Shown: positions 1-6,218 of the stretch, piece after piece
Numbering within the stretch: the stretch's first letter is position 1
Layout of the letters: the number at the start of each line of letters is the position of its first letter
Origin: DATLSM01 sp035534175
GTDB lineage: Bacteria > Actinomycetota > Thermoleophilia > Solirubrobacterales > 70-9
Direction: 5' to 3'
NCBI GenBank assembly: GCA_035534175.1
Contig: DATLSM010000103.1
Location: 1 to 18,205 of the forward strand
Length of the DNA: 18,205 nucleotides
Made by a program: the position numbers and the translations under genes
The notes under the pieces: generated by a model
What the model was told of the DNA's origin: nothing
What the model saw: the letters and a program-made list of their open reading frames with translations, nothing else
Databases searched by the model: none

Positions 1-2
1 AG

Positions 3-128
3 CGTGTCAAGCGCGGCGAGCTGGAGGCGCTCCACGTTCGCTGCGGACGCAGAAAGGGCTTGAGAATCAGGGTTCCGGCCGAAGAGGGCCTGTTCGACAC
101 CGCCGCCATGAACGCGGGGGCAGTGTGA
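3..128 (+). CDS. C-terminal end of an unidentified gene (partial)
   Basis: An open frame enters from the left edge and ends at TGA 126-128, giving about 41 residues that begin RVKRGELEALHVRCGRR and end DTAAMNAGAV. The basic stretch around GRRKGLRIRV resembles, from memory, the end of helix-turn-helix domains of excisionase- or recombinase-type proteins, where a 'G-x-L-x-A' turn is followed by a basic wing. That is inference only, because the N-terminal part lies outside the window. The gene runs tail to tail into the broken group IIC intron. The reverse transcriptase homology on the other strand stops within about 15 bases of this stop codon, so the intron break probably happened at or just beyond the end of this gene. 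Confidence 0.4.
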   Translation, partial: RVKRGELEALHVRCGRRKGLRIRVPAEEGLFDTAAMNAGAV

Positions 129-129
129 C

Positions 130-1180
130 GATGGCTCCAAAAACGAGTCGAGGTCAAAATCAACGCACCACGCCGCGTCATCGTTGATGAACTGGCGTGC
201 CCGCTGCACAGCGTCATGCTGTGAGCGCCCCGGGCGATACCCGAAGCTATGGGGATGGAAATGCGGGTCAAAGACCGGCGTGAGCACCTGCGATATGGCC
301 TGGCAGATCAACCGATCTACCACCGTTGGTACCCCCAACATCCGCTGACCGCCCGAGGGCTTGGGAATCATCACCCTCCTGACGGGCTGCGGCCGGTAGG
401 TACCCGCATCGAGCTCTGAGCGGAGCGCCGGCCAGTGATCTTTCAACCACGGCCCAAGCTCCTTCGTGCTCATCCCGTCGATGCCAGGGGCACCGGCGTT
501 GTGCTCGACCCGTCTGAGCGCCTCGGCGAGATTCTCACGGGAAATGAACTGCTCCCACAAGCTCGCCTCGGCGGGGTGAGGTGCGGGGTCGCCATGCGCC
601 GGGGATGGACTCTGCTCTGGCCGGGAACCTTCGGGCTTCACCCTCCGGCCCTCCCGCCCAGACCCCTTGCGGGGTTGGCTGCCTTCAACGTCCATCCCAC
701 GAGCACGAGCGTCCTAGACCTCGGCTTCGCGTTCAGCCCTTCCCGGCGATCATCGATCCCGCCGGTACTACGGCGTCTGCTGACTTCTCCACGGTGAGCA
801 ACGTCCTTTCGGACGCCACCGTCCCATCCCACCCGGCGAGCACGCCAAGCGTGACCGGGCATCTTGGGACACCCGTGGAGACCTCCCCGGATAACCTCCA
901 GCAACCTTCCTCGCGCACCCACCGCGTCTACGTGACGGCCCCTTGATGACAACGGGCTTCGCCGTAACCGGCCAGCTCGCCCGGACCGCCCCGCCTTATA
1001 CGCGCAGCACAGCGGAGCCTGAACAGCCTCGCTGCGCCATGTGTTCCTAGGGTCGCAATTTCGCCTCCGGCTTCCTTCCCACCCCGCCTCACGACGACGC
1101 AGTTGCCATTGACTTGTGGTTGGTGTCATCTCCTCCACAGGGGACTTGCACCCCCGAGCTGCTGGTCATGCCGGGCGTAC
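130..1180 (-). mobile_element. Truncated group IIC intron (5' end, domain I, half of the IEP)
   Basis: Read on the minus strand, the element starts at 1180 with GTACGCCCGGCAT, very close to the GUGUGCCCGGCAU start of well-studied class C introns such as that of Oceanobacillus iheyensis. Further class C landmarks follow in order: a GGAAGGAAGC motif, CTAGGAACACA, a GAGGCTGTT segment, then GTCAGCAGACGCC and GTAGTACC before the protein-coding region. The reverse transcriptase frame begins at 695. Homology ends near 140, so the second half of the protein and RNA domains V and VI, with the branch-point adenosine, are missing. The intron cannot splice or move by itself. Its first five bases are GTACG rather than the GUGYG consensus. 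The right boundary is well supported; the left break point is placed to within about 15 bases. Confidence 0.85.
140..695 (-). pseudogene. ltrA: Group II intron reverse transcriptase/maturase, N-terminal half only
   Basis: Starting at ATG 695 the minus strand encodes about 185 residues typical of class C intron-encoded proteins: a Gly/Arg-rich leader, then LWEQFISRENLAEALRRV, NAGAPGIDGMS (RT-0 region), TYRPQPVRRVMIPKPSGG (RT-1), RMLGVPTVVDRLICQAI (RT-2), HSFGYRPGRSQHDAV and the start of RT-3 at WCVDFDLDSFL. The normal continuation (FFD-x-V-N-H) is replaced by unrelated sequence at about position 140. The YADD catalytic box, the thumb/maturase domain and the C-terminal DNA-binding region are absent. 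The frame happens to stay open to the window edge because it is antisense to the partial gene at 3-128; those residues do not resemble a maturase. An intact protein of this class has roughly 420 residues, so less than half remains and it should be inactive. Confidence 0.88.
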
Positions 1181-1186
1181 CGATAG

Positions 1187-1210
1187 AGAGGCCGGCGTCC
1201 GCCGACCTCT
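1187..1210 (-). terminator. Intrinsic terminator hairpin behind the DUF2188-like gene
   Basis: On the minus strand AGAGGTCGGCG and CGCCGGCCTCT pair over 11 bp (one G-U pair) around a two-base GA loop. A further G-C pair (1211/1186) makes 12 bp. The stem begins nine bases after the TGA of the gene at 1220-1516. Only TATCG separates the stem from the first base of the group IIC intron at 1180, so the usual U-tract was probably interrupted or replaced by the insertion. Confidence 0.75.
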
Positions 1211-1219
1211 CCTCTGTCT

Positions 1220-1516
1220 TCAGAGACCGCTCGCGGCGCTTGTCAGAGAGAAGACGACAAGGATCAGGGCAGCGGTCATCAGCAGCCCTCCGAGAAAGAA
1301 AAAGGCGCTGAGAACCCCGGTGGAGGGGTCATCGATTCCGTGCGGATGCTCGGGATCGAGACGAACCGTGCCGGGATGGTGCTCCTCGGCAATGAAGATC
1401 CGGGCCGCGGCCATCGCCGAGCGCTGGTCGCGATGGTTACTGACTGCGATCGGATCTCCACCGTGCATGACGTCCCAACCCGACAAGGTGTTGGGGACCA
1501 CAACGAAATCGGCCAT
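1220..1516 (-). CDS. DUF2188-like N-terminal domain with one C-terminal membrane helix
   Basis: This is a 98-residue protein. The start at ATG 1516 is fixed by a perfect Shine-Dalgarno sequence, AGGAGGTGA, five bases upstream (1522-1530). The open frame extends further upstream but without coding character. Residues 1-60 (VVVPN..SGWDVMHGG..AVSNHRDQRSAMAAAR) have the 'W-x-V...G...A...A...A' layout of the small DUF2188 domain. Residues about 68-93 (VLSAFFFLGGLLMTAALILVVFSL) form a single transmembrane helix. No enzymatic residues are seen. It is transcribed away from the DUF2269 gene and ends in a clear terminator. The function is unknown; the domain is common in small stress- or plasmid-associated proteins. 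The domain assignment is from pattern memory. Confidence 0.72.
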   Translation of the reverse strand: MADFVVVPNTLSGWDVMHGGDPIAVSNHRDQRSAMAAARIFIAEEHHPGTVRLDPEHPHGIDDPSTGVLSAFFFLGGLLMTAALILVVFSLTSAASGL

Positions 1517-1717
1517 CAGAATCACCTCCTGATTGAGCGCCGGCTCTCCGTCGGGACTGGCATCCGGTGGGGGCCTGCCCGTTGCATTTCGGTCGGGGGA
1601 CGAGGCCAGCGCCAGCCCGCGTCGAGGGGCGCAGTGCGCAACTCCCAGGATAGCGCCAAGCGGCGGGTTGGGAGCCTCTTTTCGCCACCGCGGCCGAATC
1701 GACGATGCTTTCGGCGG

Positions 1718-2179
1718 ATGAGCGACGTTGCACTCTTCGGCCACCTGTTGGGGGTGCTTTTATTCGGATCGGGCCTCGTCATTACCGGTGTCGCCTTCCA
1801 ATCGGCACGGCGGCGCGAGCGAGCGGCAGAGGTAGCCCTTCTCCTTGGCCAGGCGACGTTCGGGGTGATGCTGGTGATCCCGGGCGGCCTGGTGCACTTG
1901 GCCTGCGGCCTCTGGTTGGTTCAGCTGGAGGACGTCGGCTCTGGCGCCGGCTGGGTCGTTGCGGCGATCTTCCTTTTCGCGGCCTCGCTCCTGCTCGGCG
2001 GCCTTGGGGACGGCAGCCGAAGCAGGCACGCAGGCTGGCGCTGAGGCTTGCCGAGGAAGGTGGGGAGGTCGACGCCGAGCCTCAGAGCGCTGCTCGATGA
2101 CCCGCTTTCGCGGATCGCCAACCACGCCTCGGCCGCGCTGGTGCTGGGGATTCTCGCGCTGATGGTGTTCAAGCCGTAG
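1718..2179 (+). pseudogene. DUF2269-type integral membrane protein, split by two compensating frameshifts
   Basis: The first part, from ATG 1718 (MSDVALFGHLLGVLLFGSG), encodes three hydrophobic helices through IFLFAASLLLGGLG and then runs into a stop at 2042-2044. Reading shifts by one base near 2005-2010 (GGGG run) into a second frame with RRLALRLAEEGGEVDAE. It shifts back near 2080 into the original frame with LRALLDDPLSRIANHASAAL and a last helix ending FKP, stop 2177-2179. Joined, the three pieces give about 153 residues, the normal size of this four-helix family, with total length preserved. So either one base was lost and one gained in the organism, or both are sequencing errors. No clear Shine-Dalgarno precedes 1718. 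The function of the family is not established. Confidence 0.72.
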
Positions 2180-2538
2180 ACCAGCCAGCTCGACCGCGCT
2201 GCGGCGGTGTTCGACCTCGCGCCCCTGTCCTCTGTCGTATCGGCTCCACCGTCACTCCCCTCGCTCCCGACTGGCGCTGCGCGTTTCTCGGTTTGTCGAT
2301 CTTGATTCTTCCCTCCCGGTACCCAGTCCCCCTCCCCCCGCTCTGCAACTGTCCATCCACCCTCCTTTTCCGCTTGCCGGCGGCACCGTCAGCACAGCTG
2401 CCGAACGTGGACGCTCACCGATTGAGGGGCGGGCGGCGGAGGGATCGACGAGGCTGAGTGGACCCTCTGGCCATCCGGCTAGGGGAAACTGGACGGCCGG
2501 CCATTGCCGACGGCTACGTCCGCGTCGAGAATGCGTCC
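2180..2538. other. Gene-free stretch, pyrimidine-rich on the plus strand
   Basis: About 360 bases between the broken DUF2269 gene and the acetyltransferase. Plus-strand C/T runs are prominent around 2240-2375. No coding frame with family resemblance, no convincing hairpin with a T-tract and no RNA gene was recognised. The acetyltransferase frame is technically open from GTG 2458, but residues encoded before 2539 show no resemblance to the family. Confidence 0.5.
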
Positions 2539-3111
2539 ATGATCAAGGCAGAGGATGTCGTCGTACGTGACGCCGCACCGGTTGACATTGAGGGGGTGTG
2601 CGGGATCTACAACACAGCGATTGCCGAACGGAGGTCGACCTTCGAGACGGAACCTCACAGCGCTGGGGACTTTGAGGAGAGGATTGGGGCAGATCGATTT
2701 CCGTTCCTGGTGGCCGAGGCCGACGGCGTGGTGATCGGTTGGGCGGGCCTTGCCTCCTACAATCCTCGTCCCTGTTATGCCGGGATCGGTGAGGCGAGCG
2801 TCTACGTCGCGCCAGAGGCAAGGGGGCGGGGCGTGGGCAGCGCGCTGACCAAAGCGCTTGCGGTCAAGGCTGAGGGCAACGACTTCCACAAGATGGTGGG
2901 CAAGCTGTTCACCGACAACGTGGCGAGCATCCGGCTGGTCGAGCGATGCGGGTTCTCGTCGGTGGGGACGCACCGTCGGCACGGGCGGCTCGATGGAGAG
3001 TGGCGGGACGTGTTGGTGGTGGAGCGGGTGTTGGGGGAGGTGGGGTGCGAACACCGGCCGTCTTCGCCGCTTCGCTCAATCCGCGCGTCCTACGACCGAG
3101 GGGAGAGGTGA
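2539..3111 (+). CDS. GNAT N-acetyltransferase, ArsN1/phosphinothricin-acetyltransferase type
   Basis: This 190-residue protein would transfer an acetyl group from acetyl-CoA to a small amine. In the ArsN1/PAT branch of GNAT the known substrates are arsinothricin, phosphinothricin or methionine sulfoximine. Visible signatures are VVRDAAPVDIEGVCGIYN at the N terminus, RSTFETEP, LVAEADGVVIGWAGLASY, CYAGIGEASVYVAPEARG followed by RGVGSAL (the acetyl-CoA loop, motif A), and GFSSVGTHRRHGRLDGEWRDV, the aromatic/Asp-rich end typical of this branch. ATG 2539 is preferred over GTG 2458 because family homology begins there, although the ribosome binding site is weak. About 20 residues beyond the last family motif (after VERVLGE) look like run-on. 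The gene stands alone with no arsenic genes beside it, so the substrate is uncertain. Confidence 0.85.
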   Translation: MIKAEDVVVRDAAPVDIEGVCGIYNTAIAERRSTFETEPHSAGDFEERIGADRFPFLVAEADGVVIGWAGLASYNPRPCYAGIGEASVYVAPEARGRGVGSALTKALAVKAEGNDFHKMVGKLFTDNVASIRLVERCGFSSVGTHRRHGRLDGEWRDVLVVERVLGEVGCEHRPSSPLRSIRASYDRGER

Positions 3112-3278
3112 TAATCGCCGACAGCTTCGGGCCAAAGACGCCTTCCTACGTACCTCGCGAAATGCTGCGCCGGACCTTCGGGTGTAGTGGAATTGACGTT
3201 ATTGCCAGCGGCGAGGCAGGCGCAGGCGTGTTTTGGATAGGTCCGAGACGAGATCGCGTCAATCGGGGTGCTTCGTAA

Positions 3279-4008
3279 GTGCATCGGACCCAGAAGGCGC
3301 CCGGCGATTCAGTTGCCGAGAGCGCAGCGACGGCAAAAGAGCACGGCCACACCCACGGGTTGGTCGATGAGAGCATCAAGCGCTCGCGGGAGGGATTGAA
3401 GGCTGTCGCCCTATCGCTGCTTGTGCTGGCGCTCGCCGCGGGCGCCCAGACGATCGTCTTTCTCGCCAGCGCCAGCGTCGCCCTGCTGGCGGACCTGATC
3501 CACAACTTCGGCGATGCGAGCACCGCGATTCCACTCGGCGCCGCCTTCCTCCTACGCTCCCGTCGGGCTGAGCACTGGGCCGGGCTCTTTGTGGTGGCGG
3601 CGATCTTCGCCTCGGCCTGCGTGGCTGCGGTCGAGGCGATATTGCGACTGATCCACCCGCAGAGCCCGACGCACCTGACCGCGCTCGCTGTCGCGGGGTT
3701 GATCGGCTTTGCCGGCAAACCGGGTGGCGGCCCAGATCCGAACCCGAGCCGGCGAGTGCCTTGCGAGCCCCGCCCTGATCGCCGACGGCAACCATGCGCG
3801 GGTCGATTCCTACGTCAGCCTGGCCGTTGTCGCGACCGCCGCATTCGTTGCGCTCGGATTGCCAATCGCAGACCCCTTGATCGGACTGGCGATCACCGCT
3901 GTGATCCTCAAGATCACCTGGGACCGTGGCGGACGGTCACCTCCCGCCACAGTTAAGGCCATCGCGAAGATGCGCGGCCCGATGGCCTGGGAACGGTGGC
4001 GCTGGTGA
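3279..4008 (+). pseudogene. Cation diffusion facilitator (CDF) metal/H+ antiporter, frameshifted and C-terminally decayed
   Basis: CDF proteins export Zn2+, Co2+ or similar ions in exchange for protons. From GTG 3279 the frame shows a His-rich start (EHGHTHG), helices, the metal-site motif ADLIHNFGDA (H75, D79) and helices III-IV. It is lost after GLIGFAG near 3714. One base later the neighbouring frame continues with RVAAQIRTRAGE, then LIADGNHARVDSYVS (second half of the metal site, D-x-x-H-x-x-x-D) and the sixth helix ending ILKITWD. The shift lies in an AAA run. After 3940 the sequence no longer resembles the cytoplasmic ZT-dimer domain and stops at 4006-4008, so about the last quarter is missing or unrecognisable. 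Unlike the DUF2269 gene, a single indel correction would not restore a whole protein. Confidence 0.75.
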
Positions 4009-4125
4009 CGTGTTGCGGATCTAGCAGCGCAAACGCCAAGAGCTCCACTTCGCTTAGCTGGGCGAGACCGATATCGGCCGAGAATGCTGTGCCGATCGTG
4101 GGGAGCAGAGAGGCATGAGCGCCTA

Positions 4126-4165
4126 TGCGATGCAGACCGGCCCGCCTGGGCCGGTCTGCATCGCA
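4126..4165. terminator. 18-bp perfect hairpin between convergent genes
   Basis: TGCGATGCAGACCGGCCC (4126-4143) pairs without mismatch with its complement at 4148-4165 around a GCCT loop. It lies 12 bases beyond the stop of the minus-strand DUF378 gene and downstream of the plus-strand CDF remnant, the position of a shared terminator. The tails are poor in T (ATTTCG on the plus strand, TAGGCG on the minus strand), so it may halt RNA polymerase inefficiently or protect the 3' end of the mRNA. Confidence 0.6.
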
Positions 4166-4177
4166 ATTTCGCTTCGC

Positions 4178-4411
4178 TCAGATACCGCGCGGGTGTGGCA
4201 TGTGATCGCGGAGGTGCATGTCCTCCAGCACCTTGGGGAGATAGAGGAGACCGCAGACCCCGACCACGGCGTAGATGACGTCGGTCAGCGTGCCGCTGCC
4301 GAATACCTCTGAGAGCACGTTCGTGTTGAACAACCCGACCATGCCCCAGTTGAGTGCGCCGAGCGCGATTATGAGGACCGCGACCGGCTCGAACCGCTTG
4401 AGCATCTCCAT
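4178..4411 (-). CDS. DUF378 family small membrane protein
   Basis: A 77-residue protein with two membrane helices. Helix one (VAVLIIALGALNWGMVGLF) carries the hallmark GALNWG-x-VGLF of DUF378, and helix two spans DVIYAVVGVCGLLYL. The remaining tail is DMHLRDHMPHPRGI. ATG 4411 is chosen because an AAGGAGGAAGAG ribosome binding site stands directly before it; the frame is open further upstream to 4663 but that segment has no coding character. The biochemical role of the family is not established. It is transcribed divergently from the DUF4389 gene across about 270 bases and followed closely by the 18-bp hairpin. Confidence 0.88.
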   Translation of the reverse strand: MEMLKRFEPVAVLIIALGALNWGMVGLFNTNVLSEVFGSGTLTDVIYAVVGVCGLLYLPKVLEDMHLRDHMPHPRGI

Positions 4412-4679
4412 CTCTTCCTCCTTGGAGATAGTGCGGATAGTTACGACAAAATACACCTGAAAGCGGTGCTTGTTACCGCCACCGACGAGTGGAGAGAGCC
4501 GCCCTCGACTCACTCTTCCCGCCCCGATCTCCCGTTCGGGCAGCTGCCCGGTCGTTGCGGACCTGAACCTTCGGCCGACGTGGTGTCTCTTGCCGAAAAC
4601 GATGGCCGTGAAGGATTTCAGGCTCCCGTGGGGAAGCGCCCGAACGAAAGTACTGAACGTCACAAAAAGGAGCCATCCC

Positions 4680-5306
4680 GTGTCTTATCCAGTCACCTTC
4701 GAAGCCAACTACGTCGAGCGGCGCAACCGGTTGACCACCTTCTTCCGGCTGATCCTGGCGATTCCGCTCACGATCTGGCTCTATGTGTACGAGATCGTCG
4801 CCTCCATCGCGCTGGTGATCGCGTGGTTTGCGATCGTCATCACCGGCAACTATCCCCGCGGCCTCTATGACTTCGTCGCGGGGTTCGTCCGCTTCCTGGC
4901 GCGCTTCACCGCCTACACAGTCCTGCTGTGCGACCCCTACCCTTCTTTTGGCGGCTCCGATGACCCCGCCTATCCGGTACGGATGGACTTCCAGCGACTG
5001 GAGAGCTACAGCCGCGCGAAGACTTTCTTTCGCATCATCCTCGCGATTCCGATCCTGGTCCTGCGCTACGTTATGGCACTGCTGCTTGAGATCGGCGCAA
5101 TCGCGGCCTGGATCGTGATCGTGATCACCGGAAAGATGCCGCGGGGCCTGTTCGACCTGATGGTTCTCGCCAATTCCTATTGCGCACGCTCAGATGCCTA
5201 CGTCTGCCTGTTGAGCGAGACCTACCCCCCGTTTCAGGACGAGCAGACGCGTGCCGCTGGAACGCCGGACCCACCGGCTGGACAGATGCCCTCGCAGCCT
5301 CGCTGA
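4680..5306 (+). CDS. DUF4389 domain membrane protein with internal duplication
   Basis: A 208-residue membrane protein. The GTG start at 4680 follows a good AAAAAGGAG site; the frame is open from 4470 but the earlier residues are not family-like. Two repeats are evident: residues 11-85 (RNRLTTFFRLILAIPLTIWL ... VITGNYPRGLYDF ... LLCDPYPSF) and residues about 101-184 (YSRAKTFFRIILAIPILVL ... VITGKMPRGLFDL ... LLSETYPPF). Each repeat has two hydrophobic helices, a 'VITG-x-x-PRGL' turn and a Pro/Tyr-Pro end. This is the pattern of DUF4389 proteins, whose function is unknown. The C-terminal 20 residues are Pro-rich. Its TGA is immediately adjacent to the stop of the ArdC gene on the other strand. 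Confidence 0.85.
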   Translation: MSYPVTFEANYVERRNRLTTFFRLILAIPLTIWLYVYEIVASIALVIAWFAIVITGNYPRGLYDFVAGFVRFLARFTAYTVLLCDPYPSFGGSDDPAYPVRMDFQRLESYSRAKTFFRIILAIPILVLRYVMALLLEIGAIAAWIVIVITGKMPRGLFDLMVLANSYCARSDAYVCLLSETYPPFQDEQTRAAGTPDPPAGQMPSQPR

Positions 5307-6218
5307 TCAGGACGAGGTCGGAGTGGCAAAAGCGAGGTCCTCGAGGCGGTTGGCGAGGCGGTCGATGAGGGCTGCGTAGCGCTCGATCGGCTCATCGTCT
5401 GAGCGTTCACCCCAGCCTGCGATGTAGGGGATCGAGCTGGGTGAGGTGTCGAGGCCGAGGGAGGCGCAAACGGCGAAGGCGACGGACTCCACCACTACCT
5501 CCTCCTCGAAATAGGGGAGCTTTGGGTCCTCGGGCCGGCGATCGTGGCGGACGAGGGCGTGGGCCAGCTCGTGCACGAGTGTCTGGACCTGGGCGTTGGC
5601 GGAGAAGAACTCGCTCAGCACGTCGATGACGAGGCGGTCGGTGGCCGGCTCGAGGTAGCCGCTGGCCGCGCCGGAGACCGGCTCAACAGTGACGCTGAGT
5701 CCGAGCGAATGGCCGAAGGCTACGAGAGGACCGAACAGGTAGGCGAGGCCATCGCCAACAACGGACTCTGAGGGAGGATTGAGCGGGATCGGTCCGCCGG
5801 GGAAATCGGGCAGGGGGTCGACCTGGGAGCAATCGAAGACGGCGACCAGATTGAAGTAGGTCGGGGGCCTCTCATGAGGATTGGCGCCGGCCTGCTTCCA
5901 CTCGGCGATTTGCTTCTTGGGGGGTGGACAGGGAGCCCAGATCCGGATGCCCCTCTCCCCCCTGCGCACGGCGTAGCCGAGCTTCAGCCAGGCCCTGAAG
6001 CCGGCGACGCGGGTTGCCTCGGGGCATTGGTGGGCAATCAGGAGCTGGTTGTGGAAGCTGTAGGTGTGGAAATGGCGGCGCACTGTGAGCCAGCGCCGCC
6101 AGCCCTCGCCGCTGCGCAGGGCATCGACGGCCTCCTGCATCTGGCGACGCTCCCGCGCCCGCCGTGTCGATCGCTGCTCCTCGGTGAGGGCGCGACCTCG
6201 GGTGCGGGTGGCGCTCAA
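5307..6218 (-). CDS. ArdC-like ssDNA-binding domain plus zinc metallopeptidase
   Basis: This 303-residue protein joins an ArdC-type N-terminal domain to an ImmA/IrrE-like zinc peptidase. ArdC proteins of conjugative plasmids bind single-stranded DNA and help incoming DNA escape restriction. The N-terminal signature is YSFHNQLLIAHQCPEATR with VAGFRAWLKLGYAVRRGERG (residues 53-90) and IRIWAP. The catalytic helix is LVHELAHALVRH, with H216, E217 and H220, and the likely third ligand is E244 in EEEVVVESVAFAV. The TTG start at 6218 overlaps the stop of the upstream M48 gene in a TTGA arrangement, indicating translational coupling; no separate ribosome binding site is seen. The position beside integrase and excisionase genes fits a role in transfer or establishment of the element. 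The enzymatic substrate is not known. Confidence 0.88.
   Translation of the reverse strand: MSATRTRGRALTEEQRSTRRARERRQMQEAVDALRSGEGWRRWLTVRRHFHTYSFHNQLLIAHQCPEATRVAGFRAWLKLGYAVRRGERGIRIWAPCPPPKKQIAEWKQAGANPHERPPTYFNLVAVFDCSQVDPLPDFPGGPIPLNPPSESVVGDGLAYLFGPLVAFGHSLGLSVTVEPVSGAASGYLEPATDRLVIDVLSEFFSANAQVQTLVHELAHALVRHDRRPEDPKLPYFEEEVVVESVAFAVCASLGLDTSPSSIPYIAGWGERSDDEPIERYAALIDRLANRLEDLAFATPTSS

Noticed and set aside
638..1138. Minus-strand open frame of 166 codons upstream of the reverse transcriptase
   Set aside because: It lies in the structured RNA part of the group IIC intron, with landmarks of domain I; the protein has no resemblance to anything known.
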